9,620 nt of DNA, from NCBI GenBank assembly GCA_038204185.1, contig JBBRDE010000221.1, positions 1 through 9,620 of the forward strand, in the 5' to 3' direction. Below are positions 1 through 6,543 of the stretch, one piece after another. Both the position numbers and the translations under genes were made by a program. Below the pieces are notes generated by a model that saw only the letters and a program-made list of their open reading frames with translations, made no database searches and was not told where the DNA came from. The stretch is from Salmonirosea sp038204185 (GTDB taxonomy: Bacteria > Bacteroidota > Bacteroidia > Cytophagales > Spirosomataceae). Within the stretch, counting starts at the first letter, position 1, and each line of letters opens with the position of its first letter.

Positions 1-27
1 CAATTATTTTTTCGACAAATTGCCAAC

Positions 28-105
28 AGGAGTCAGTCATTTCGGAGAAATTCTCTTGCATTAGCTTGTTTGAGGTGAGATTCAACAAGCTAACGACTGA
101 CTCCT
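28..105. other. Nested inverted-repeat element (three-way junction fold)
   Basis: An 11-bp perfect outer inverted repeat (AGGAGTCAGTC at 28-38, GACTGACTCCT at 95-105) encloses two further stems. One is a short GAGA/TCTC hairpin (45-48 with 52-55). The other is a 10-bp perfect stem, TTAGCTTGTT (61-70) with AACAAGCTAA (84-93), around a 13-nt loop. Together they form a compact three-way junction. The right outer arm runs into a T-rich stretch (TTTTATTAGTTTTAT), as a + strand intrinsic terminator or the end of a small RNA would. No coding frame is visible here. It could be the terminator of a gene left of the window, a small structured RNA, or a short palindromic mobile repeat. The pairing is seen directly; the role is unknown. 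Confidence 0.5.
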
Positions 106-168
106 TTTATTAGTTTTATACAATCCAAAACATATTCTAAGAACTATTGAAGAAAGAGTGGGGTTAAG

Positions 169-188
169 ATAAATGTATATACATTTAT
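169..188. promoter_or_regulatory. Perfect 20-bp palindrome, candidate operator upstream of yceI-like gene
   Basis: ATAAATGTAT at 169-178 is followed with no gap by its exact reverse complement ATACATTTAT at 179-188. The dyad ends 24 bp before the ATG at 213, where a dimeric repressor or activator would sit. A TAcaTTTa sequence (180-187), close to the Bacteroidota -7 consensus TAnnTTTG, lies inside its right arm, and a TATAAT lies at 190-195. No convincing -33 TTG at the right spacing was found, so the exact promoter is undetermined. The palindrome is certain; operator function is inferred from position and symmetry. Confidence 0.4.
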
Positions 189-212
189 TTATAATCAAAA
201 ACTACTACAATT

Positions 213-833
213 ATGAAGTCAACCATTCTTTCAATGGCCCTGCTGGCCGCTTCTGTCACATTCATTGCCTGTGATTCTAAGGAGTCTTCCTCTTCCGAAA
301 CCACCGAAGAAACGGCGGGTCTGCCGGATGGTACCCTGGCCGTGGATACCGCCGCTAGTGACGTAATGTGGAAAGGCAACATGGTGGGAATGTACGAGCA
401 TTCGGGCGGTGTAAAGCTGGAATCGGGTGATGTGACCGTGGCCGATGGGAAGATCACGGGCGGTAAGTTTGTGATTGATTTAACCAAAATTAACCCGACC
501 GACGATAATTATAAGGAAGATAAAACGCCGGAAAAACTTGTAGGCCATCTTTCGTCCAAAGACTTTTTCCATGTTGAGCAATACCCGACGGCTACTTTCG
601 AAATTACGGGTTCGGAGGGAAGTACCGTAATGGGCAACCTGACCGTACGCGGTAAGACTAATCCTGAAAAAGTGGAAAACGTAGAAATTGCCGAAGAGAA
701 TGGTCAGGTCCGTATGACAGGTGATATCAAGTTCGACCGTACCAAGTACGACGTGTCGTTCAAGCACCCCATGCAGGAAATGGTTATTTCCGACGATATC
801 GAAATGAACGTGACGCTGGTGGCTAACAAGTAA
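213..833 (+). CDS. YceI-domain lipoprotein
   Basis: This 206-residue protein has a lipoprotein signal peptide (MKSTILSMALLA..., lipobox-like FIAC with the lipidated Cys at residue 20), a Ser/Glu/Thr-rich tether (about 21-39), and a YceI-like domain from about residue 40 to the end. Family marks are W53-x-G55, the H63-S-G65 turn, and the block at 112-129 with HL..KDFF..EQYP.ATF, followed by a G-NLTVRGKT-like strand. YceI domains fold as a lipocalin-like beta barrel that binds polyisoprenoid or similar lipid ligands, and the precise physiological role is generally unsettled. Phe at -3 of the lipobox is slightly unusual, but Ala-Cys at the cleavage site is good. The acidic/serine tether would suit outer-membrane or surface placement (inference). 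The start has an A-rich leader and no Shine-Dalgarno sequence. The gene appears monocistronic, between a palindromic candidate operator and a strong hairpin. Confidence 0.9.
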   Translation: MKSTILSMALLAASVTFIACDSKESSSSETTEETAGLPDGTLAVDTAASDVMWKGNMVGMYEHSGGVKLESGDVTVADGKITGGKFVIDLTKINPTDDNYKEDKTPEKLVGHLSSKDFFHVEQYPTATFEITGSEGSTVMGNLTVRGKTNPEKVENVEIAEENGQVRMTGDIKFDRTKYDVSFKHPMQEMVISDDIEMNVTLVANK

Positions 834-859
834 GCCTAAGTGTTTTTCTTGAAAATATA

Positions 860-894
860 AACAGGCACCATGGGAGATTCCCATGGTGCCTGTT
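860..894 (+). terminator. Strong hairpin after the YceI gene
   Basis: A perfect 16-bp stem (860-875 with 879-894, containing CACCATGGG/CCCATGGTG) closes a 3-nt GAT loop, 26 bp after the stop codon. No T-run follows on the + strand, so it is not a textbook intrinsic terminator. The T-rich tract (TTATATTTTC) lies on the opposite strand's downstream side. It probably ends or protects the 3' end of the YceI transcript. Confidence 0.6.
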
Positions 895-937
895 CTGCGT
901 TATGGGTGCTGACCCAGGAGCTTTTTGTTCGTAGGGG

Positions 938-945
938 TAGGTTTG
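938..945 (+). promoter_or_regulatory. TAnnTTTG-type -7 element ahead of the GH5 gene
   Basis: TAGGTTTG matches the Bacteroidota primary-sigma -7 consensus TAnnTTTG exactly, 72 bp upstream of the GH5 start. The only nearby TTTG (924-927) is 10 bp away, too close for the usual roughly 19-bp spacing to a -33 TTG, so support is partial. The rest of the 895-1017 gap shows no other clear signal. Confidence 0.25.
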
Positions 946-1017
946 CGTGGGGATAAACAGTAGATTGGGCGGGCGGAATGACTTCTGATAAAGTCTTATT
1001 ATACCTCGCCAGAGATC

Positions 1018-2169
1018 ATGAACAACCCGAATCGCCGCGATTTTTTGATCCAATCCACCGCCCTTACGGCGGGACTTCTTTCTGCTTCAAGTCTGCTGCC
1101 ATCTGCCTCGGCTCGGCCCCTTAAAAATCCGATGCCACGCTGGAAAGGATTCAATCTGCTGGATTTTTTTTCGCCCGATCCTGCCAGGGCCCGTCCCGCC
1201 ACCACCGAAGAGCACCTCCAATGGATGGCCGACTGGGGTTTTGATTTTGTCAGGTTACCCATGGCCTACCCCTCCTACATACAATTTGACCGCAGTAAAC
1301 CCCTCACCATCTCGGATGTCCGCGCCATCGACACCCAAGCCACCGACCACATCGAGCAACTGGTGTACCTGGCCCACAAGCACGGCCTGCACGTGAGTCT
1401 GAACCTGCACCGGGCGCCGGGTTTTTGCGTCAACGCGGGGTTCGAGGAGCCGTATAATTTGTGGCAGGATGCGCAGGCGATGGACGATTTTGTGTACCAC
1501 TGGTCTTTCTGGGCCAAACGCTTTGCCCAGACTTCCGCCAAAAAAATAAGTTTCGACCTGCTGAATGAACCCTGCGTCCGCGAGGACATGAATGACCAGC
1601 ACTCCAAGCGTGGACCAATTCCGGGCGAGCTGTACCGCAAAATGGCGCTAATGGCTTCCCAGGCCATTCGTGCGCACAATCCCGACCATTTTGTGATCGC
1701 GGACGGCAATAATGTGGGGAGCAGTGTTATTCCCGAAATCACGGATCTCAACATCGCCCAAAGCTGTCGGGGCTACAATCCGGGCATTATTTCGCATTAC
1801 AAGGCCCCTTGGGTATTTAAGGAAACAGACAATTTGCCCGAACCCAAATGGCCAGGCCAGGTAGGTGACAAATACCTGAGCCGCGCCATGTTGGAAGCCC
1901 AGTACGAACCCTGGATCGCCCTGACAAAACAGGGGGTAGGGGTACATTGCGGCGAATGCGGTTGCTTCAACAAAACACCCCATGCGGTGTTTTTGGCCTG
2001 GTTTGAGGATGTACTGGATGTGTTAAAATTGAATGGCATCGGCTATGCGTTGTGGGAATTCCGGGGCAGCTTTGGCATGTTGGATTCGGGGCGGGAGGAT
2101 GTGGCCTACGAAGACTGGCACGGCCACAAGCTGGATCGTAAACTGCTGGATTTGTTGATGAAGTACTAA
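1018..2169 (+). CDS. Tat-exported glycoside hydrolase family 5 (cellulase-like)
   Basis: This 383-residue protein begins with a twin-arginine signal (NRRDFLIQS at 5-13, hydrophobic stretch, A30-S-A32 cleavage site), so a folded enzyme is exported to the periplasm or beyond. The mature part is a GH5-type (beta/alpha)8 barrel. Visible marks are VRLP with R79, LNLHRAPG with H131, the acid/base motif F-D-LLNEP with N183-E184, H260-Y261, the nucleophile motif HCGECG with E313, and LWEF with W346. Both catalytic glutamates and the usual accessory residues are present, so it should be active as a retaining beta-glycosidase on a beta-glucan, mannan or similar polysaccharide; specificity cannot be read from the sequence. 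It is the first gene of a + strand run, followed after 12 bp by an SGNH hydrolase, which suggests joint action on a decorated polysaccharide. No Shine-Dalgarno sequence is seen before the ATG. Confidence 0.9.
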   Translation: MNNPNRRDFLIQSTALTAGLLSASSLLPSASARPLKNPMPRWKGFNLLDFFSPDPARARPATTEEHLQWMADWGFDFVRLPMAYPSYIQFDRSKPLTISDVRAIDTQATDHIEQLVYLAHKHGLHVSLNLHRAPGFCVNAGFEEPYNLWQDAQAMDDFVYHWSFWAKRFAQTSAKKISFDLLNEPCVREDMNDQHSKRGPIPGELYRKMALMASQAIRAHNPDHFVIADGNNVGSSVIPEITDLNIAQSCRGYNPGIISHYKAPWVFKETDNLPEPKWPGQVGDKYLSRAMLEAQYEPWIALTKQGVGVHCGECGCFNKTPHAVFLAWFEDVLDVLKLNGIGYALWEFRGSFGMLDSGREDVAYEDWHGHKLDRKLLDLLMKY

Positions 2170-2181
2170 AGCCGACTGGAT

Positions 2182-2883
2182 ATGATGACGAGCGCATACA
2201 CTGTTGTGTTGTTTCTGTGGGCGAGTTTTTTTCCAGGTACTGTGGCCGATCCGGGTACCTACCTGGATGATTTGAAAACGGAATTGAAAAAAGAGTGGCC
2301 CAATAACCGGACGATCAACCTGGTGTTTCACGGACATTCGGTGCCGGCGGGGTACTTCAAAACGCCCGTCGTGAATACCCTGGAAGCCTACCCCTATCAG
2401 CTATTGCGGCAAATTAAGGCCAGGTACCCCCACGCCGTCGTCAACGTAATCAATACATCCATCGGTGGGGAGAATTCGCAGAGTGGCGAAAAGCGTTTTT
2501 TTGCCGAGGTACTTTCCCATCGGCCCGATGTGCTCTTTATCGACTATGCCCTCAACGACCGCAGCATCGGGCTGTTCGAAGCCCGCAAAGCCTGGGAATC
2601 CATGATTGGCGAGGCTTTGAGTAGAAACATCAAAGTCATTCTGCTGACGCCTTCTCCCGATCAACGGGTGGATCTGCTGACGGCGGACAATGAATTGGAA
2701 CAGCACGCGTTACAAATCGAGCAACTAGCCGCCGCTCACGGTCTCGGTTTTGCTGACAGTTACAGCCTGTTCAAAAAGCAGGTTCAACACGGTGAGAACG
2801 TGGCCGATTTTATGTCCCAGGTCAATCATCCCAATGCCAGAGGGCACGCGCTGATCGCGGATGAATTGATGAACTTCTTTTAG
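2182..2883 (+). CDS. SGNH/GDSL-type hydrolase, probable exported esterase
   Basis: This 233-residue protein has a hydrophobic N-terminal segment (about 5-22, possible cleavage after V21-A22), although its n-region lacks a positive charge. The SGNH blocks are recognisable: block I F-HGHSVPAG with nucleophile S53 (GHS instead of GDS), block II IGGENS with G95-G96, block III DYALND with N125, and block V NHPNARGH with H216. The residue three before the catalytic His, normally Asp in D-x-x-H-P, is Gln213, so the third member of the triad is missing or supplied elsewhere. Family members remove acetyl or other acyl groups from polysaccharides, lipids or peptidoglycan. The gene lies 12 bp after the GH5 gene, so the two are probably co-transcribed and a carbohydrate esterase role is the best guess. 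ATGATG at 2182-2187 leaves two adjacent possible starts. Confidence 0.82.
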   Translation: MMTSAYTVVLFLWASFFPGTVADPGTYLDDLKTELKKEWPNNRTINLVFHGHSVPAGYFKTPVVNTLEAYPYQLLRQIKARYPHAVVNVINTSIGGENSQSGEKRFFAEVLSHRPDVLFIDYALNDRSIGLFEARKAWESMIGEALSRNIKVILLTPSPDQRVDLLTADNELEQHALQIEQLAAAHGLGFADSYSLFKKQVQHGENVADFMSQVNHPNARGHALIADELMNFF

Positions 2884-2922
2884 GGTAGGATAGGTAGCGA
2901 AAGATTTTGAAACGAAGGCAGT

Positions 2923-3183
2923 ATGACCAGCGATTTACAACCCGTGTTACAATATTTGGAAATTCTCTCTATTAAAATCGCCAAGCTGGAAGCCGAGCAG
3001 ATTGTCGCGCGCAACATGCTCGGAAAACTGGCCGCCCGAATCCATCAGGTCGATTATGCCGAAATGGAAGCCCTGCAAGTACGCATGGAACTCACAACCA
3101 AGCAGGCTCTTCTACCTACCCTCATGCAGGGCATCGCGGTATTGTCAGAAGCCGAGGTTAAAAAACATTTGGGCATCGATTGA
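2923..3183 (+). CDS. Small helical protein of unknown function
   Basis: The product is an 86-residue protein that I do not recognise. It is almost wholly predicted helix, with heptad-like spacing of Leu, Ile and Met (LQYLEILSIKIAKLEAEQ, then ALQVRMEL), consistent with a short coiled coil that dimerises or binds a partner. There is no signal peptide, so it is probably cytoplasmic. It sits 39 bp after the SGNH hydrolase and 29 bp before the preferred DUF3891 start, suggesting one transcript. Its partner may be the DUF3891 protein (inference from adjacency only). It is supported as a gene by a Bacteroidota-like coding style and by filling the gap with consistent spacing, but its size and lack of homology recognition lower certainty. 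Confidence 0.6.
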   Translation: MTSDLQPVLQYLEILSIKIAKLEAEQIVARNMLGKLAARIHQVDYAEMEALQVRMELTTKQALLPTLMQGIAVLSEAEVKKHLGID

Positions 3184-3212
3184 CAAAATCTCACAACCCA
3201 TATCTACACCAC

Positions 3213-3941
3213 ATGATCGTAAAATCAATACCTATTGGCTGGGAGGTGATTTACCAGCGAGCGCACGGCCTGTTGGCAGCTGAGTTGGCTTTTTACTGGA
3301 AAGAAGATAAGCGTCCTCCCCACTTCATGCAAACCTTGCTGGCCATCGCCGAGCATGACGACGGCCGTCCCGAATCCCAATCTCCCGAAAACCTCACCGA
3401 AGCCGGGGCTCCCAAACATTTTCAATTGTTGGGTCGCAGTGCGAAGCAGTACCGCAGCGTCATGGAAATCAGTACCGCCAAAAGCCGCTGGAATGCACTG
3501 ATGACCTCGATGCACATGACCTTTTTATATGAAGATAAGAAGTACGAGGATCAGGACATCAAGGAGTTCATTAAAGAGCAGCACATTCTTCAAAAGAAAC
3601 TTTTGAAGGAATTGAAAATCAGCAAAATGCAGGCTGAGCAGGCGTACCAATTCGTTGAATGGTGCGACGCGCTGTCGCTGTTGTTGTGCATGGACAAAAT
3701 CCAGCCCGAGCAGCGTCGGATGGACATCAGTACCGGACCCGACGGTACGATGTACCAGATTTGGCAGGATGAAAAAGATCAACTCCGTGTCGAACCCTGG
3801 CCCTTTGAACCCACTTCGTTTACCGTGGAGGTCGAGTACCGTGAACTGAATCAACTGCAATTCAAAAATGTCGATGAACTGGCTGTTAGTCTGCGCGATG
3901 CTCCCGTGACGGCCCGGAGTTGGGCGTTTTTTAAGGGGTAA
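3213..3941 (+). CDS. DUF3891 family protein
   Basis: The 242-residue product starts MIVKSIPIGWEVIYQ, which matches the usual DUF3891 opening (MIV..., then a His-containing LAAEL helix). Other family marks are the EHDDG motif (H48-D49-D50-G51), the SMH motif with H101, and EWCDALSLLLC (W150, D152, C159). The spaced His/Asp set (H18, H48-D49, H101, D152) resembles the metal-binding layout of HD-type phosphohydrolases, but no activity is established that I know of. A frame-matched TTG at 3180, overlapping the TGA of the preceding gene, would add 11 residues. I prefer the ATG because the family usually begins there. No signal peptide is present, so it is cytoplasmic. The C-terminal third (about 170-242) is rich in beta-type sequence. 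Confidence 0.8.
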   Translation: MIVKSIPIGWEVIYQRAHGLLAAELAFYWKEDKRPPHFMQTLLAIAEHDDGRPESQSPENLTEAGAPKHFQLLGRSAKQYRSVMEISTAKSRWNALMTSMHMTFLYEDKKYEDQDIKEFIKEQHILQKKLLKELKISKMQAEQAYQFVEWCDALSLLLCMDKIQPEQRRMDISTGPDGTMYQIWQDEKDQLRVEPWPFEPTSFTVEVEYRELNQLQFKNVDELAVSLRDAPVTARSWAFFKG

Positions 3942-4009
3942 AAGAAGTTAGATGTTCACTTCATTGTGCTTTACTAGCCAAGTAATCTACCTCAAAACTA
4001 TCCCAACCA

Positions 4010-4942
4010 ATGAATCGTCGCCAGGCCCTTGCCGGACTCACGGCCACTTCGGCCCTTACCGCTACCTCCCCAATCGCTGCGGCCCAGCCGAAGGGTACCC
4101 TCCCCAAGCCGGAGGCTTTCAAGTATGCCCTGAATATGAGTACCATTCGGGGCCACAAGCTGGGTTTCATGAAGGAAATCGAGGTTGCTTCCAAAGCGGG
4201 TTTTCGACACGTGGAAATCTGGATCAATAGTTTGCAGGACTACCTCAAAAATGGCGGAACTATCGCCGACGCCCGAAAGCATTTGAAGGATTCGGGCATT
4301 GCCGTGGAGGATGCGATTGGCTTTGCTCCCTGGATTGTGGACGACAACGCAACTCGTGGCAAAGCCATCGAGCAACTCAAACAGGAAATGGGTATGCTGG
4401 CTGAAATAGGTTGTACCCGGATCGCCGCTCCGCCCATGGGCGCCACGAACGAGGCAGGACTGGACTTAAAAAAAGCCGCCGAGCGCTACCGTACGATCCT
4501 GGAACTCGGCGACAAAACGACGGTGGTACCCCACCTGGAACTGTGGGGTTTTTCCAAAAATCTCAGTCGGCTGAGTGAGTTGATGTACGTCGCCATCGAG
4601 AGCGGGCATCCATCCGCACGAGTACTTATGGATGTGTATCACCTTTACCGAGGCGGCTCAGGCCTTCAACAGGCCGCGTGGGTTGGCAAGCCTTACATTG
4701 AGGTTTTTCACGTCAACGACTATCCTACTACACCCGCCCAAAACGAAATTAAAGATTCCGACCGGGTGTACCCCGGCGATGGGGTAGGGCCCTTGAAAGA
4801 ATTATTCACCATTCTCAAAAATCCCGAAAAGCCCGTTATTCTCTCCCTGGAAGTATTCAATCCAACCTATTACGCGCAGGATGCGCTGCTGGTAGCCAAA
4901 ACGGGGCTAGCTAAGATGAAAGCCGCCACGGTGGGGGTGTAA
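4010..4942 (+). CDS. Tat-exported sugar isomerase/epimerase-like TIM-barrel protein
   Basis: This 310-residue protein has a short twin-arginine signal (MNRRQALAG, then an Ala/Thr-rich segment ending AAA at 23-25) and a xylose-isomerase-like (AP endonuclease 2 family) barrel. The metal site is visible at barrel strand ends: E177 in HLELWG, D208 and H211 in LMDVYHLYRGG, H234 in VFHVND, R252 in DRVYPGDG, and E281 in LSLEVFN. Family members interconvert or epimerise sugars, inositols and related polyols using a divalent metal. Export by Tat is common for Bacteroidota members and implies a periplasmic sugar substrate. It follows the DUF3891 gene after 68 bp, so it may have its own promoter or share read-through. 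A repeat-type terminator lies 130 bp downstream. The substrate cannot be inferred. Confidence 0.88.
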   Translation: MNRRQALAGLTATSALTATSPIAAAQPKGTLPKPEAFKYALNMSTIRGHKLGFMKEIEVASKAGFRHVEIWINSLQDYLKNGGTIADARKHLKDSGIAVEDAIGFAPWIVDDNATRGKAIEQLKQEMGMLAEIGCTRIAAPPMGATNEAGLDLKKAAERYRTILELGDKTTVVPHLELWGFSKNLSRLSELMYVAIESGHPSARVLMDVYHLYRGGSGLQQAAWVGKPYIEVFHVNDYPTTPAQNEIKDSDRVYPGDGVGPLKELFTILKNPEKPVILSLEVFNPTYYAQDALLVAKTGLAKMKAATVGV

Positions 4943-5019
4943 GAGAATGATGAATGAGAGAATAATAAAATGGAGAGAGAGAGCAAAATTTTGTGAGTAG
5001 GCGTAGCGTCTAGCACCGG

Positions 5020-5113
5020 CCCCAGAGGGGTCGCACCTCAGTAGCACGTCATAATGATTTTTTGTCAACTAGCCCCAGTGGGGCGACACCTAATTTGTGT
5101 CGCTTCGCTGGGG
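5020..5113. repeat. Two CCCCAG-GGGG intergenic repeat units
   Basis: Between the convergent genes, CCCCAGaGGGGtcgcACCT (from 5020) and CCCCAGtGGGGcgacACCT (from 5073) align at 15 of 19 positions and start 53 bp apart. The pattern resembles interspersed palindromic repeats found in intergenic DNA of Cytophagales genomes; that link is from memory and untested. Left of the pair, 4943-5019 holds only simple-sequence DNA, including a GA run at 4973-4982. I see no gene in 4943-5153. Confidence 0.5.
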
Positions 5114-5121
5114 TGTTTTTT
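5073..5121 (+). terminator. Intrinsic terminator between convergent genes
   Basis: The second repeat unit folds as RNA into a continuous 17-bp stem (5073-5089 with 5097-5113; three G-U pairs and one U-G wobble in the middle) with a 7-nt CTAATTT loop, followed by TGTTTTTT. It fits a rho-independent terminator for + strand transcription from the isomerase-like gene. On the - strand the hairpin is followed by A-rich rather than T-rich DNA, so it is less suited to ending the opposing operon. Confidence 0.7.
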
Positions 5122-5153
5122 GGCAGATGCTATCCAATATGCACGATCTTGCG

Positions 5154-6530
5154 TCAGACTGTTGGTTGGTCTGTCCCTATTTCGCCGAACAAAAACCGTC
5201 GGGGTACCTCCGAGATCAGGCTTTCTTTGAAATCAGTAAGGTTGGAAAAGAATTTTTGCTGCTTTTCGATCAAATCCCCCGAGGGAAGTACCACCCAGAA
5301 GTCTGTTCCGAACATGACCTTGTCCTTCACTTTTTGGTCTTTTTTAATAACGCCTAATAGCGCCTCGAACAAATCGAGGTTGATGACATTGAACGAAAAA
5401 TCGGTGAATACCCGTAATTCAGGATCTGACGCCAGCTCCATGATTTTGGCAATACGCATTTCTTCTCCCTTTTCCATAAAGGTTTTCCAAAACGACTCGC
5501 TCGTAAAGTGGGCCATATTCAGCCTCAGGGCCTTGTGCTTATGCACCACCGAATCCCAATGCGCGGGATCGTTCAGATACCGGGCTCTTTCCACTCGTGA
5601 GTCGCCGGGAATTTTGAAATCCCGAAGGCCCGTGGAGTTTTTGATTTGAATGTTCTTCTCGAAGGTAGATACCGCCTCGCCGCCGCAGTGCGTGGTGACA
5701 GGAATGTTTTTCTCCGCACAAATCTGAAAGATCGGATCGAGGCGGGCGTCCGAGGGGAGGTACCCCAGGGCAGGGTAGCACTTTATGCCAAAGAACGAGG
5801 GACCATCTTCGGCAAAAGCATTCAGAAACAGTTCGTAAAGATTCTCCTGTCCCGAAAGCTCGGCGCGACGTGGGTCCACCGCCAGAAATGGCAGAATGGG
5901 TTGTTCCTTGGCCAGCCACTTTAATTCGGTAATCTGCTGGTAAAATTTCGTTTGGGTCTTCATTTTCCAGCCCGTTTCCAGATCCATCATCAGTACCCCC
6001 GCTACCAAGGGACGATCTGCCAGTTCGGGGATCGTCCTGATCGAAAAGCTATCCTGATAATAACCCCATACCTCCGCCATACTGGCTTTGCGCAGGACTT
6101 TCCAGGCTTGTTTCAGGCCTTTGGCCTCGTAGCCAAACATACTTTCAAAGCCCTCATTTTCCTCGGCAGCTTCCACCACAGCATTGATCTCCTGCTCAAA
6201 TCGCGCCCATTCCTCCGGCGAATCCTGATGTTGCAACAGACTCTGGGCTTCGATTTCTTTGTAGAGCGTTTCTTCGTCCTTTTTGAGGTGATTGGTTTGC
6301 TGGCCCAGCTCACCCGTGGACTCGAAGCCCAGCAAATCGCCAATGAATGACCCGGCAAACCGCAGCGCCAGATACCGGATGTTCGGGCCCTTCTTATCAA
6401 AAATGTGGCAGTGGACATCAAAAACACAGTCAGGATCGCTGATGGCGGCGCGGGCCGGTGCCGACAGACGGGACATAGGATCATCACTGATTCTGGCGCG
6501 GGCTTCTTTGAGGAATTCTTTGGGAGTCAT
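5154..6530 (-). CDS. Amidohydrolase-2 family metal-dependent hydrolase
   Basis: The 458-residue product is a TIM-barrel amidohydrolase. The metal centre looks complete: H40 and H42 in FDVHCHIFD, K250 in FGIKCYPALGYLPSD, H281 in VTTHCGGEA, H341 in LNMAHF, and D410 in MFGTDFWV. It is longer than typical members (around 300-350) because of a charged, mostly helical insertion between the HxH strand and the second barrel strand (about residues 70-165). There is no signal peptide, so it is cytoplasmic. Amidohydrolase-2 enzymes hydrolyse or decarboxylate small molecules; the substrate here is unknown. It is the third gene of the Roco-protease operon, starting 13 nt after the protease stop with a C-rich leader and no Shine-Dalgarno sequence. 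Its base composition is more GC-rich than that of the Roco gene. It may be an effector, a protease target or a metabolic passenger. Confidence 0.85.
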   Translation of the reverse strand: MTPKEFLKEARARISDDPMSRLSAPARAAISDPDCVFDVHCHIFDKKGPNIRYLALRFAGSFIGDLLGFESTGELGQQTNHLKKDEETLYKEIEAQSLLQHQDSPEEWARFEQEINAVVEAAEENEGFESMFGYEAKGLKQAWKVLRKASMAEVWGYYQDSFSIRTIPELADRPLVAGVLMMDLETGWKMKTQTKFYQQITELKWLAKEQPILPFLAVDPRRAELSGQENLYELFLNAFAEDGPSFFGIKCYPALGYLPSDARLDPIFQICAEKNIPVTTHCGGEAVSTFEKNIQIKNSTGLRDFKIPGDSRVERARYLNDPAHWDSVVHKHKALRLNMAHFTSESFWKTFMEKGEEMRIAKIMELASDPELRVFTDFSFNVINLDLFEALLGVIKKDQKVKDKVMFGTDFWVVLPSGDLIEKQQKFFSNLTDFKESLISEVPRRFLFGEIGTDQPTV

Positions 6531-6543
6531 AGGGTAGGTAGGG

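Noticed and set aside
190..195. TATAAT as a -10 box
   Set aside because: It would put the transcript start about ten bases before the ATG, and the Bacteroidota primary sigma factor uses TAnnTTTG; in A/T-rich DNA this match is expected by chance.
3180..3212. TTG start giving an 11-residue longer DUF3891 protein
   Set aside because: Possible because it overlaps the previous stop codon, but the ATG at 3213 gives the usual family N-terminus MIV, and the added residues look unrelated.
5062..5649. 195-residue open frame on the + strand
   Set aside because: It lies opposite the amidohydrolase, whose metal motifs are all intact, and it starts within the terminator repeat region; its product has no recognisable features.
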